Of a stretch of 64,000 nucleotides of DNA, positions 26,814 through 35,034 are shown piece by piece. A model generated the notes under the pieces. The model made no database searches and was not told the origin of the DNA. It saw only the letters and a program-made list of their open reading frames with translations. A program made the position numbers and the translations under genes. Positions within the stretch are counted from its first letter, which is position 1. Each line of letters opens with the position of its first letter. The DNA is taken from the NCBI RefSeq assembly GCF_039503195.1, contig NZ_JBCJKP010000001.1, positions 1-64,000 on the forward strand. The letters are read 5' to 3'. The DNA comes from Streptomyces mirabilis (lineage in GTDB: Bacteria > Actinomycetota > Actinomycetes > Streptomycetales > Streptomycetaceae).

Positions 26814-27200
26814 TCAGCAGCCGATCGGTCGACTCGGCTCCGGCAGATGGGCCCTCGCCCACTGCGCGAGCTCCTTGAGCGCAGGCTCCAATGCCGCGCC
26901 CGCTTCCGTTAGCCGGTAGGACACCCGCAGTGGCGGACCCTTGTCCACCTCGCGCACGACGAGTTCCGTGGCGGCAAGCTCGGTCAGGCGGTTGGAGAGC
27001 ATGCGCTCGCTGATTCCGGGGATCGCCCGGCACAGGTCGGCGAAGTACGTCGGTCCCGTGATCAGCACGGACATGATGGGGCCGTTCCAGCGCTTTCCGA
27101 GGAGTTGGAAGACGCGTGTGATGCCCTCGTCGACCTGTGTACGGGTCTCCGCATCGTGACGGGCTGCGCTGTCGCGGGCCCGGCGCGTCGGCCGATTCAT
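26814..27200 (-). CDS. HxlR-family winged-helix regulator
   Basis: A 128-residue HxlR-type repressor/activator. The winged helix reads ITRVFQLLGKRWNGPIMSVL, then YFADLCRAIPGISERMLSNR and LTELAATELVVREVDKGPPL, with wing RVSYRLTEAGAAL, the standard order. The usual redox-sensing cysteine at the start of the first helix is replaced by Thr/Val, so it is unlikely to be a thiol sensor. ATG 27,200 overlaps the preceding short ORF by 4 nt (ATGA). Regulators of this family often control adjacent oxidoreductases; the SDR gene at 27,579 is a candidate. Confidence 0.88.
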   Translation of the reverse strand: MNRPTRRARDSAARHDAETRTQVDEGITRVFQLLGKRWNGPIMSVLITGPTYFADLCRAIPGISERMLSNRLTELAATELVVREVDKGPPLRVSYRLTEAGAALEPALKELAQWARAHLPEPSRPIGC

Positions 27201-27505
27201 ACGCCGAGGCCGTGGCGCAGTGCCGCGGTCATGTCGAGGATGCGTGGGTCGAGCGCCGACTCGGAGATGGGTCCTCCGAGTACATACTCGGCGCGTGCGC
27301 GTGCGCGTGCGGCGTGGAGGGGTCCATGGGCGGTGTCCCGGCCGCCCTCGCCAAGACAGCGGTCCCAACTCGTGCGTGTGGCAAGGCGGTTCGACATGCG
27401 AACCGACTCCGCACCCGGCGTGCGCAGTGCCCGGACGCCGGAACGTGGCCCGCTCGGGAGTGGCGAAAGCCACGGTGTGATCTCGCGGTCGCACGCGTAC
27501 GTCAC
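27197..27505 (-). CDS. Hypothetical ORF coupled to HxlR gene
   Basis: A 102-codon frame whose stop overlaps the HxlR start as ATGA. The C-terminal stretch YVLGGPISESALDPRILDMT followed by ALRHGLGV looks like real protein, but the N-terminal half is arginine-rich and may be out of frame. No family recognised. It could be the tail of a frameshifted gene filling 27,197-27,570. Confidence 0.25.
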   Translation of the reverse strand: MTYACDREITPWLSPLPSGPRSGVRALRTPGAESVRMSNRLATRTSWDRCLGEGGRDTAHGPLHAARARARAEYVLGGPISESALDPRILDMTAALRHGLGV

Positions 27506-27578
27506 AGGCGCCTCCTCGGCGGGCAGATGCTGGGACGGCTTGGGGCGTCGTGCGCCTGGCAGGACGATCAGTCATGGG

Positions 27579-28256
27579 TCAGCCTCTGAATATTCGCTCG
27601 GCCTGGTCCCGGTTGGTGGTGTGCAAGTCCCAGTAGATGGGCGCGAGTTGGTCGGCCGGGGCCTGCGGCTGGCCGTAGAAGGTGGGGGTGCCGATCGTCA
27701 CGTCGAGGCCGATGTGGGCGGCCTGGATGCCGGCGTGGGCAAGCTCCTTGTGCAGGTTGATCGCCCAGTTGCGCAGCGCGGCCGTGGCTGTGTCGATATT
27801 GACAGTCGGCGGTTGGGGGTTCATGGAGCCCGCGCCAGTGGTGAACAGCAGCGTGCCGGTGCCGGCCTCGCGCATCGCGGGCAGCACCGCCTTGGTGGCG
27901 GCGATGGCGCCGTAGAGGTGAAACTCGATCTCGTGCTGCACGTGCACGAGATCGGTCTCGGCCGGGGTGGTCATCGCGCTGGTGTCGAGCCCGGCCAGCG
28001 GGGAGTATTCCAGGACGTCGATCCCACCGAATTGTGCTGCGGCGTCCTTGAGCGCCTGGGTGAGGGCGTCGCGGTCCAGTACGTCCGCGGGGAACGCGGC
28101 GGCGGTGATGCCCTCGGCGGTGAGGGTGCCCACGAGATCGTCGAGCTTGGTGCGGTTGCGGGAGATCAGGGCGACGTCGTAGCCCTGGGAACCGAAGGTA
28201 CGGGCGATGGCCAGACCCAACCGGGGGCCGGCTCCGACAATGGCGATGCTGGTCAC
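27579..28256 (-). CDS. SDR-family oxidoreductase (copy 1)
   Basis: A 225-residue Rossmann-fold short-chain dehydrogenase. VGAGPRLGLAIARTFGSQGY is the NAD(P)-binding glycine motif (GxxxGxG-like), ALISRNRTKLDDL carries the cofactor-selecting Arg, and FPADVLDRDAL and DVLEYSPL follow. The classic YxxxK is not evident: the equivalent region reads TAALRNWAINLHKELA, which puts catalysis in doubt. GTG 28,256 follows AAAGGATC. Its first 86 codons are nearly identical at DNA level to the SDR at 29,206-29,907. It lies between the HxlR gene and a hypothetical gene, all on the minus strand. Confidence 0.85.
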   Translation of the reverse strand: MTSIAIVGAGPRLGLAIARTFGSQGYDVALISRNRTKLDDLVGTLTAEGITAAAFPADVLDRDALTQALKDAAAQFGGIDVLEYSPLAGLDTSAMTTPAETDLVHVQHEIEFHLYGAIAATKAVLPAMREAGTGTLLFTTGAGSMNPQPPTVNIDTATAALRNWAINLHKELAHAGIQAAHIGLDVTIGTPTFYGQPQAPADQLAPIYWDLHTTNRDQAERIFRG

Positions 28257-28269
28257 AGCGATCCTTTCG
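28000..28269 (-). repeat. 270-bp direct repeat, copy 1
   Basis: Positions 28,000-28,269 repeat at 29,651-29,920 at a constant offset of 1,651 bp without gaps. I found one mismatch by eye (G/A near 28,167). The repeat covers the ribosome-binding site and 5' part of both SDR genes. Confidence 0.9.
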
Positions 28270-28322
28270 AAGCGGGGTGGGGGTCTTTCAAAGAGGGGTT
28301 GGGGGTCTTTGCTGCCATACCG

Positions 28323-28655
28323 TCACCACCACCTGGGTTCCGGCTTCGTCAGGACGGATCGGCCGGTTGCCGGGCTGGATGCGAGAGGGACCGTTGGCTC
28401 TCCGAGGCTGGTGCCGCCGTCCCGACCTCCCTGGAAGACCTCCCTGAACAGCGGCATGACTTCAGCCGCCAGAGACTCGCCTTTGGTCGCCTGCACCATC
28501 TGCAGCAGATCGGCTGCCGTGTCGAGGTCCTCGACGGTCAGGTCCTCTCCGTCGCGCATGCGGACCAGAGCGTCTCTGAACGCCTCGGCGAGACGTGCCG
28601 CGTGGGGGTCGAACGACATCGAGTCGATGTCTGACAGGTGGGTGGCTGTGGTCAT
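28323..28655 (-). CDS. Hypothetical protein
   Basis: A 110-residue acidic protein starting MTTATHLSDIDSMSFDPHAA with a helical centre (RLAEAFRDALVRMRDGEDLT then VEDLDTAADLLQMVQATKGE) and a disordered tail. ATG 28,655 has AAGGAAACAG upstream. No family recognised; no membrane helix. It sits in a minus-strand series SDR, DoxX-like, this gene, SDR, so it may belong to the TetR-controlled transcript. Confidence 0.55.
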   Translation of the reverse strand: MTTATHLSDIDSMSFDPHAARLAEAFRDALVRMRDGEDLTVEDLDTAADLLQMVQATKGESLAAEVMPLFREVFQGGRDGGTSLGEPTVPLASSPATGRSVLTKPEPRWW

Positions 28656-28744
28656 GTCTGTTTCCTTGTGAGGGGAGAAGAACCGAAGGCGGGTATGGAG
28701 CCGGCCATGGGGCCGTTGGCCACCAGCGCCCCGTGATGAGCCGG

Positions 28745-29116
28745 TCAGAAAGCCTGGGCCCGAAGCGGCCCCACATGACGATGGCCGCGGGGATGAACAG
28801 GACCGCGTTGAACGCGATGCTCGAGGGCTCCTTGCGGCGGGCATGGAAGCCCATGGCCAGGGATCACGATGACCGTAAGCCCCGTGGCGGCCAGGGGCGT
28901 GAGTACGGTGGCGATGTTGAGGGCGGCCGGGAGGATCAGCCCGAGGGCTGCGGTGAACTCGGCCAGGCCGATCAGGCGCACCACCGCAGCCGAGACATCG
29001 TTCACTCATGACAGCTGTGGGCTGAGCTGCTCACGGGACTTGATGGTCTTGAGGACGTCGGAGGCCGCGAAGGCCACGGTCAGCAGGCTCTGCACGATCC
29101 ACAGGCACACGTGCAT
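28745..29116 (-). pseudogene. DoxX-family membrane protein, broken
   Basis: Reassembled, the product reads CLWIVQSLLTVAFAASDVLK, stop, VNDVSAAVVRLIGLAEFTAA, LGLILPAALNIATVLTPLAA and, after a frameshift near 28,860, NAVLFIPAAIVMWGRFGP. This is a four-helix DoxX-like protein. The TGA replaces the usual Trp before VNDVSA, a one-base change. A nonsense mutation plus a frameshift make it non-functional unless both are sequencing errors. Confidence 0.7.
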
Positions 29117-29205
29117 CGGAGCGGAAGCCCTCTTCTGGGATCGCGACGCGGCGTGGCGGGCCGCGGCGCGATCAGGGTTCGACGAGGGACTGGTCTGGTG
29201 CGGTG

Positions 29206-29907
29206 TCAGCCGCCGGGGAAGCCCTTGGCATCGAGCTTGAAGACGAGCTCGGCCTCGTCGCGCTTGGTGGTGTGCAGCTCCCAGTACATCGGTGAGATCT
29301 GCTCGGGCCGGGCCGCCTCGACGCCAGGGAGGACGGAGACGCCGATCGACGAGTCGATGCCGACGTGGGCGGCCTGGATGCCGGTGCCGACCAGTTCCTT
29401 GTGCAGGTTCATCGCCCAGTTGCGCAGCGCCGCCGCGGCGGCGTTGACGTTGGCGACCCGCGGGTCAGGCCAGATCGAGCCGGCCCCGGTGGTGTAGAGC
29501 AGGGTGCCCGCGCCGGCCTCGCGCATCACAGGCAGCACCGCCTTGGTGGCAGCGATGGCCCCGTACAGCTGGAAGTTCATCTCGAACTCCACATGGGACG
29601 GTTCGGTTCCGGCCGGAGCAGTCAGCGTGGTGATGCCGAACGTGCCCACTGGGGAGTATTCCAGGACGTCGATCCCACCGAATTGTGCTGCGGCGTCCTT
29701 GAGCGCCTGGGTGAGGGCGTCGCGGTCCAGTACGTCCGCGGGGAACGCGGCGGCGGTGATGCCCTCGGCGGTGAGGGTGCCCACGAGATCGTCGAGCTTG
29801 GTGCGGTTGCGGGAAATCAGGGCGACGTCGTAGCCCTGGGAACCGAAGGTACGGGCGATGGCCAGACCCAACCGGGGGCCGGCTCCGACAATGGCGATGC
29901 TGGTCAC
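29206..29907 (-). CDS. SDR-family oxidoreductase (copy 2), divergent from TetR
   Basis: A 233-residue paralogue of the SDR at 27,579-28,256. The N-terminal cofactor domain (AIVGAGPRLGLAIARTFGSQ) is identical; from residue 87 onward the two differ substantially (VGTFGITTLTAPAGTEPSHV here versus LAGLDTSAMTTPAETDLVHV). The active-site segment again lacks YxxxK (AAALRNWAMNLHKELV). GTG 29,907 is preceded by AAAGGATC. It is transcribed away from the TetR gene with a long palindrome between them, so it is the likely TetR target and first gene of the minus-strand series. Confidence 0.87.
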   Translation of the reverse strand: MTSIAIVGAGPRLGLAIARTFGSQGYDVALISRNRTKLDDLVGTLTAEGITAAAFPADVLDRDALTQALKDAAAQFGGIDVLEYSPVGTFGITTLTAPAGTEPSHVEFEMNFQLYGAIAATKAVLPVMREAGAGTLLYTTGAGSIWPDPRVANVNAAAAALRNWAMNLHKELVGTGIQAAHVGIDSSIGVSVLPGVEAARPEQISPMYWELHTTKRDEAELVFKLDAKGFPGG

Positions 29908-29920
29908 AGCGATCCTTTCG
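29651..29920 (-). repeat. 270-bp direct repeat, copy 2
   Basis: Second copy of the segment described at 28,000-28,269, including the start region of the second SDR gene and 13 bases upstream. Confidence 0.9.
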
Positions 29921-29970
29921 TAGAACGCCGTCGAGGAGACACGAGCGGCGCTGAAGAGACGGAGAGACAC

Positions 29971-30055
29971 GGAAAGGGCTATCCGTTTCGAGATCCGGAT
30001 AGCCCTTTCCGGTTCACTGCAACCACCGTAGCACACGAAATGGATAGGGCTTTCC
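29971..30055. promoter_or_regulatory. Candidate TetR operator with third half-site
   Basis: Perfect 15-bp arms GGAAAGGGCTATCCG (29,971-29,985) and their complement (29,996-30,010) flank a 10-bp spacer. A related half-site GGATAGGGCTTTCC follows at 30,042-30,055, 19 nt before the TetR start. The arrangement suits autorepression and control of the divergent SDR gene. Confidence 0.75.
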
Positions 30056-30073
30056 GATTGCTAGACTGCCCCC

Positions 30074-30772
30074 ATGAACCCTGGCGACCAACACTCCGAC
30101 GCCCCCGCAGCCCAGCCTGTGCGCAGTGACGTCGAGCGCAACCGGGGACGAATCCTCGCTGCCGCGCGCACCGTGTTCGGACGCGACGGCCTGGGCGCCT
30201 CCATGGCCTCCGTGGCCCGCGAGACAGGCGTCGGAATCGCCACCGTCTTCCGTCACTTCCCCACGAAGGAAGCGCTGGTCGCAGCCGTCTTCTCCGACCG
30301 CATGGACGCCTACGCCGACGCGGTCGCCACCGCCCTCGAAGACCCCGACCCCTGGCACGGTTTCACCGGCTACATCGAGGCCGCCTGCGCGATGCAGGCC
30401 GCCGACAACGGCTTCGCCGACGTCCTGACCATGACCTTCCCCACCGCCAAGGCCATGGAGAAGCGCCGGAACGAGGCGTACGAGGGCATGGTGCGGCTCA
30501 TCGGCCGCGCCAAGGCCACGGGCCGGCTGCGCGAGGACTTCGACCCCTCGGATCTGGTACTGCTGCACATGGCCAACCTCGGCGTCGTCAACGCCTGCGG
30601 CGACGCCGCTCCGGACGCCTGGCGACGCGTCGTCGCCCTGATGATCCAGTCCTTCGAGGCCCCGGCCCGGGCCCCCCTTCCCGCCTCGCCCGAGCACGAC
30701 GACCTCTACAGGGCCATGCTCCGCGCCGTCCCGGCGGGCGACACCGCCCGGAAGCCGGAGCAGAACCGCTGA
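30074..30772 (+). CDS. TetR-family regulator
   Basis: A 232-residue TetR-type repressor. The N-terminal helix-turn-helix is clear: RNRGRILAAARTVFGRDGLG, ASMASVARETGVGIATVFRH and FPTKEALVAAVFSDR. The C-terminal ligand domain contains MTFPTAKAMEKRRNEAYEGM and LLHMANLGVVNACGDAAPDA. ATG 30,074 is used, as the HTH lies 20 residues in. It is divergent from the SDR gene across a 166-nt gap with the palindrome at 29,971-30,010. The ligand is unknown; SDR-linked TetR proteins often sense the substrate of the partner enzyme. Confidence 0.92.
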   Translation: MNPGDQHSDAPAAQPVRSDVERNRGRILAAARTVFGRDGLGASMASVARETGVGIATVFRHFPTKEALVAAVFSDRMDAYADAVATALEDPDPWHGFTGYIEAACAMQAADNGFADVLTMTFPTAKAMEKRRNEAYEGMVRLIGRAKATGRLREDFDPSDLVLLHMANLGVVNACGDAAPDAWRRVVALMIQSFEAPARAPLPASPEHDDLYRAMLRAVPAGDTARKPEQNR

Positions 30773-30789
30773 CCTCCTGAGCCCGTCCG

Positions 30790-31050
30790 TCAGCTGGCGG
30801 AGGGCGATGGCGGCACGTGCACGTTCTGGTCGGCGGCCCAGGAGGCGAGGATACACAGCCGGTCACGGGTGACGGAGCCGGGCGCGGCGGTCCAGACGGT
30901 CAGGTTCTGGTCGGGGTCGGTGCTGGCGGTGAGGGTGTCCCAGTCCGGATCAGCTCGCCGACCACCGGATGGTTGAGGGTCTTCGTGCCCCTTCTCAGCG
31001 AACCGGGTGAGATGCTGCTTCACCTCCGTGCGGAGGAAGGGTGGGAGGAC
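30790..31050 (-). pseudogene. MmyB-like XRE regulator, C-terminal remnant
   Basis: The minus strand reads VKQHLTRFAEKG, then in a second frame LNHPVVGEL, then DWDTLTASTDPDQNLTVWTA and APGS, ending in LASWAA. This is the C-terminal ligand-binding half of MmyB-type XRE regulators (KRFxHPxVGELxLxYE...DPxQxLxxYTAxPGSxS). Two frameshifts and the loss of the N-terminal DNA-binding half make it a dead fragment. Confidence 0.5.
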
Positions 31051-31152
31051 GACCGCATCCGGGCCCTCCACCCATCGGAGAAGGAGGGCCGTGGCGCCCC
31101 CGGCCATGGGAGTCCGGTTCTCGGCTGACGCCTCGACCGCCCGAAGCGTTCC

Positions 31153-31600
31153 TCAGCGCGCCGTGACCGGTGCGGTGGTGGTGTCCGACCCGTCGCTCCA
31201 GCCGTAGTGGTGGGCGGTCACCGTCACGGTGATCTTCTGGCCCTTGTCGGCCTTCACCACGATGTAGGTGGACTTGGAGGCACCGGCGATGGCCTTGCCG
31301 TTGCGTTTCCAGGTGTAGGAGTACGAGGTGGCCGTCGGCGACCAGGTGCCGTGTGCGGCCGTCAGCCGGTAACCGATCTTGGCGGTGCCGTTGAGCGAGG
31401 GCGCCTTGGCGGCCTTCGCCGCAGGGCCGACGGCGACCTGATGGCCGGGGACGTGGAGTTGGCCGAACCCGCACCGTTGCTGGCCGTGACCTTGCACGCC
31501 ATCTTGTGGGTGTAGTCGTCCGAGGTCAGGGTCCGGGTCGTGCCGGTGGCGCCGGAGATGGTCCCGCCGTCACGCAACCATGACCAGGCGCTGGTCGCGT
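31153..31600 (-). pseudogene. Secreted Ig-like-repeat protein, C-terminal remnant
   Basis: Two bacterial Ig-like modules are readable: LRDGGTISGATGTTRTLTSD with KMACKVTASNGAGSANST, then after a frameshift PSLNGTAKIGYRLTAAHGTW, SPTATSYSYTWKRNGKAIAG and ADKGQKITVTVTAHHYGWSD before the stop. Such modules end Streptomyces secreted esterases and adhesins. The catalytic part is absent; the break lies next to the inverted repeat at 31,619. Confidence 0.55.
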
Positions 31601-31618
31601 TATAGCCGGACCAGGCCG

Positions 31619-31692
31619 CGTACGCTCGCCAGCTTTCACGCTGCTCGGCTTTCCCTGGCGGTCCGTACGGCCCTCGCTCAGCCGGTGCTGTC
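31619..31692 (-). repeat. 74-bp inverted repeat, left copy
   Basis: Nearly the same sequence recurs in opposite orientation at 34,857-34,929 (about 3-4 mismatches and one 1-nt indel over 74 bp). Both encode a GKPSSVKAGER-like peptide in the same sense relative to the repeat. The ends may be remnants of one IS type bracketing 3.2 kb. Confidence 0.7.
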
Positions 31693-31764
31693 GGCTGCCG
31701 GCGGCCGTGTTGGTGGCGGCGCTGGACGCCCCGGCCGCGGCGGCGAGCGTCAGCGCCAGACTCA

Positions 31765-32100
31765 CGAGGACGACGGCCGGCCGCCCTGGCAGCGCGGCTT
31801 CCACCTCACTTTCGCGCACGTCCGGTCCTGTGGGGCCCTGCCAGTGCGGGCGGGCGAGGTGCTCGTGCAGGGAGAGGACGTCTGGACCTGGACGAGGCGC
31901 AGCGGGTCGGCTGGGATGCGCTGACGCCCGCGCAGCAGTGGATGCTCGACAGCGTCCTGGGACTTGAGCCCGCCCGCGAGGCGGAGCAGCCGCCTGCGCG
32001 CACGCAAGCCGACCGGTGGGCCGGCCATCTCGCTGCGGCTCGTCAGTTCCACGCCCGCGAGGGCACTTGAACGTGCCGCGGAACTCGATGCTCTCGGCAT
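31765..32100 (+). pseudogene. Helicase-associated-domain protein fragment
   Basis: The + strand reads PPWQRGFHLTFAHVRSCGAL and LPVRAGEVLVQGEDV, then in the next frame LDLDEAQRVGWDALTPAQQW, LDSVLGLEPAREAEQPPART and AGHLAAARQFHAREGHLNVP. These are consecutive helicase-associated (HA) repeats found at the C-terminus of actinobacterial DEAD/DEAH helicases of mobile regions. No helicase core is near; one frameshift breaks it. Confidence 0.55.
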
Positions 32101-32365
32101 GCGCTGGTAGGGAGGTCGGGCCGGCAGGCGGTCGCCCCGGTGAGGGAATGACGAGGCGACCGCCCTGGCCTGCCACGGTGACCACAGCAGCAGGAACCCA
32201 CCTCCCACCGACATGTCCACGGAGAGGAAGGTGGATCATCACTTATTGTGCATGCCAGATCTACAAAAAGTGATGGACACTCGCCTGATGCAGAAGATTG
32301 GCGTGAGGGGCATGTCCGGGCCGCGGCGACGCCGTTGCACGGGACATCCCGTACCGACTGCCGCG

Positions 32366-33625
32366 TCACCGGTGCTGCGGACGCCATTCGAAGAGCAGGA
32401 TGGAGGCATCGTCCCGCAGTTGGTTGCGCTGGTATTCGAGGATGGCGTGGATGAGCAGTCGCAGCACCTCTGCCGGGCGCTGTCCGGCGGAGGAGGAGCG
32501 GATGATGAAGTCAGTGAACCGGTCAAGGCCGAACTCCGCACCGTCCGCGTCGCGAGCTTCCACGACGCCGTCGGTGTAGAGCAGGACGCAATCGCCCGGT
32601 TCCAGGGTCGCCTCGTGGACTTGCCGGGCTGCCGGGGCGAGTGGGCCGGCCAGGCCGATCGGCGGCTGTGGGAGGCTGTCCAGCGCCCGGGCGACCACCC
32701 GCTCGGCACGGATCAGCAGCGGTGGGGGGTGACCGCAGTTGACCCAGCGCAGCACCCCGGTCTCGGCGTCGAGCCGGCACAGCACGCCGGTGCAGAAAGA
32801 GTCGGGCAGCCACTGGGCGAGCGCCTGGTCGACGGAGCCGACGACGTCGGCCAGGTCGGCGCCGCTCCGGCGGGCGTTGCGCGCTGCCGCCATGGCGACC
32901 GACGTGGTCAGGCCGGCGGTCAGATCGTGACCCATGGCGTCGAGGATCATGGTGTGCAGGATGTCCTTGACCACCGAGTGGTCGAAAGCGTCGCCGGCGA
33001 CGTCGTACGCCGGTTCCAGGACCGCGGTCGATACGCATCTGCTGCTGCCGATGGTGCGGGGTGGCAGGAAGGCCCGCAGCATCTCGGCGGGCAACCGCAT
33101 GGTCGCAGTGCGGGTGCGGGCGGCGAGCCAGTCGCTGTAGGCGCGCTTGGAGGTGATCAGCATGGCGAACAGATGGGCCAGCATCCGGCTGCGGCGCATT
33201 CGCACCCGGTCGAGCGAGGCGGTCCGCACCGCCAGCACGCCCAGCCGCTCCGCACCATCGACCAGAGGCATCCAGAGGATCAAGCCGTCGTCGGACTCGG
33301 CCACCCGCGGAGAGACCGTGCGGTACGCCCAGCCGGCCGACGAGCGGTCCACCGGCAGCGGCTCCCGAGCCTCGTCGAGTGGGATGAGCAGCTGTTGTTG
33401 CAGGTCGGCGAGGTAGATCAACGCGGTGTCCAGGCCGAGGGCGGAGGCGCACCGGTTCGCCAGGGCGGGCAGTTCGACTGGCAGGGCAGTCTGCGCCTCG
33501 ATGATCAGGTCTTCCAGCCGATTCTCGTCGACGGCGGTGTCTGGACCGGAGGAGGCGTGCGGTGGGTCCGACACGGGGATCACCCCTTCCGTGCCCAGTT
33601 TCACACCGATCCCGCCCTCTCTCAC
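32366..33625 (-). CDS. SpoIIE-type PP2C phosphatase with N-terminal GAF-like domain
   Basis: A phosphatase of about 419 residues. The N-terminal part (about 30-190) is GAF-like (LIIEAQTALPVELPALANRC, LIYLADLQQQLLIPL); the C-terminal SpoIIE domain has VLEPAYDVAGDAFDHSV, LDAMGHDLTAGLTTSVAMAA, WVNCGHPPPLLI, LYTDGVVEARDADG and RDDASILLFEW. Metal-binding residues D of GDAFD, D of LDAMGHD, D of TDGV and DD of RDD are in place. GTG 33,574 with GGAAGGGG upstream is an alternative start. It is likely a partner-switch phosphatase acting on STAS antagonists. Confidence 0.87.
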   Translation of the reverse strand: MREGGIGVKLGTEGVIPVSDPPHASSGPDTAVDENRLEDLIIEAQTALPVELPALANRCASALGLDTALIYLADLQQQLLIPLDEAREPLPVDRSSAGWAYRTVSPRVAESDDGLILWMPLVDGAERLGVLAVRTASLDRVRMRRSRMLAHLFAMLITSKRAYSDWLAARTRTATMRLPAEMLRAFLPPRTIGSSRCVSTAVLEPAYDVAGDAFDHSVVKDILHTMILDAMGHDLTAGLTTSVAMAAARNARRSGADLADVVGSVDQALAQWLPDSFCTGVLCRLDAETGVLRWVNCGHPPPLLIRAERVVARALDSLPQPPIGLAGPLAPAARQVHEATLEPGDCVLLYTDGVVEARDADGAEFGLDRFTDFIIRSSSAGQRPAEVLRLLIHAILEYQRNQLRDDASILLFEWRPQHR

Positions 33626-33818
33626 GTCAGCTCGGCCGTGCAGCTCGATGCCGAGCAGGCCCGTACGTCGACCTGGTCCACCTCGGACTCCCGATTCAGT
33701 CAGATCGCCGCCCGCATCGCTGACCCGGACTACCTGCGGTCAAGGAGTGCACGCCGTGGGAGGAACTGCGCGAGGCCCACCTTGCCCGCCTCGCAGCCCA
33801 GCGCCCGGCTGTGGCCTG

Positions 33819-34081
33819 ATGCCCGGACGGCGCCGCGCTCAGATCGCCTTCAGCGACTCCGCCGCGAAGCAGCTGGAGAACCTCACCGACGAACACCAGA
33901 TCCACGCCCTGGACCGCGCCCTGGTCGCCATCTCCGTCGACCCGAGATCGGCGAACCGATCCCCGGCGACACCACCCACCCCGAACTGCGCCAGTACACA
34001 GACGAGATCGAACGCGTCCGCGTCCTGTACTTCGTCACCGCACTGCGCAGTGTGGTGGTCGTCGCGTACATCGAGGCTTGA
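33819..34081 (+). pseudogene. RelE/ParE-like toxin, frameshifted
   Basis: The small basic product starts MPGRRRAQIAFSDSAAKQLE and continues NLTDEHQIHALDRALVAISV. After a 1-nt frameshift near 33,948 it ends with ELRQYTDEIERVRVLYFVTA, LRSVVVVAYIEA. The layout, a domain ending in Ixx-RVLYFVTxxxxxVVVxYIE, is RelE/ParE-like. The ATG overlaps the TGA of an upstream frame (LREAHLARLAAQRPAVA) as TGATG, an antitoxin-toxin spacing; the upstream partner is itself decayed. Confidence 0.5.
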
Positions 34082-34141
34082 GTTTGCCGTCTAACGACTC
34101 CGCTGGGCAGGCAACGGTGCTGGGCAGCGATCGACGTAGGT

Positions 34142-34564
34142 CTATCCCCAACAGCGTCTTACCCACCATCCGTCGTCGGGCGAGGCGAAGGGGTCGGGCC
34201 AGGTTTTGGCGATGTAGAGATCGTCGAGCGGTTTCACCAGACGCCGCAGTTCACGCGCCGCCTGTGGCGGAAGAGCGTGCATTGCCGCTTCCAGAACTCC
34301 CCGCTCGTCGGTTGTGTAGAAGGGGTTACACAAAGGACAACCACAACCGCCGGAGAGAGCACGACTGGGGCGGTGGGCTGTTCGTGACCACTGCTGCAAG
34401 GCCTGGGCTATCGCCCCAGGCCAGAGCCGATCGTGTTCGAGGCGGGAAACCGCTCCGGCAAGCTTGCCGGAGCCACGCGGCAACCCAGGCGTTGGTGTTC
34501 CATGCGTCTGTCGCCTCGGGTGACGTCCGGCGGCGCGGACTTGGGACGGCCGATTACGCGGCAT
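34142..34564 (-). CDS. Hypothetical protein, Cys-containing
   Basis: A 140-residue protein. The C-terminal half looks well conserved: CGCPLCNPFYTTDERGVLEA, AMHALPPQAARELRRLVKPL and YIAKTWPDPFASPDDGWWVR. The CxC/CPLC cluster could bind zinc. The N-terminal 40 residues are basic and less certain. ATG 34,564 has AAAGGACG directly upstream. No family recognised. Confidence 0.5.
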   Translation of the reverse strand: MPRNRPSQVRAAGRHPRRQTHGTPTPGLPRGSGKLAGAVSRLEHDRLWPGAIAQALQQWSRTAHRPSRALSGGCGCPLCNPFYTTDERGVLEAAMHALPPQAARELRRLVKPLDDLYIAKTWPDPFASPDDGWWVRRCWG

Positions 34565-34856
34565 CGTCCTTTCTGAGCTTGCTGTTCACGGGGCCAGCAT
34601 GCCGGATCCGGGGACGGCTTCGCGCCCCGGATTAGGCGTCGGGCGGGTCGTGTCGCCAGTGCGCCGGGGCTTGGTTCCTTGCTTGTGGCGCGCGGGTCGG
34701 GTGTAGGACTCGCCGGTGGCGAGGACTCGTCCGACGTCGTAGCGGGTGGCGGGTTGTCGGTTCTTCGAGCCAAGCGAGCGGCCGGGGCCGGGCCTGGTGG
34801 CTTTCGGTGCACCGGCTGGCGTGCCCGTCTTCGCCCACAGGTTCCTGAACTCGGGT

Positions 34857-34929
34857 CCACAGCACCGGCTGAGCGAGGGCCGTACGGACCGCAGGGGAAG
34901 CCGAGTAGCGTGAAGGCTGGCGAGCGTAC
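34857..34929 (+). repeat. 74-bp inverted repeat, right copy
   Basis: Counterpart of 31,619-31,692 in reverse orientation. It is followed 90 nt later by the hairpin at 35,017, an arrangement that resembles the right end of IS200/IS605-type elements, though no tnpA or tnpB is seen. Confidence 0.65.
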
Positions 34930-35016
34930 GGACCAGAAGCGCCCAGCCTGACCCTCACCACAAAGGCGCAGAGAACTCCGGCGCTTCGCGCCCCCAGACC
35001 GAGGATCGCATTCCCG

Positions 35017-35034
35017 CCCGGCCTCAAGGCCGGG
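35017..35034. repeat. Hairpin CCCGGCCT-ca-AGGCCGGG
   Basis: A perfect 8-bp stem with a 2-nt loop, directly followed by ATTCCC. It may be a terminator or the subterminal hairpin of an IS605-like right end. Confidence 0.45.

Noticed and set aside
30064..30100. Direct-repeat att sites around the TetR/SDR region
   Set aside because: The only repeats there are the operator dyad and the SDR duplication; no integrase is nearby.
31619..35034. Complete IS200/IS605 element
   Set aside because: A hairpin and a repeated segment are suggestive, but no tnpA or tnpB frame could be found.
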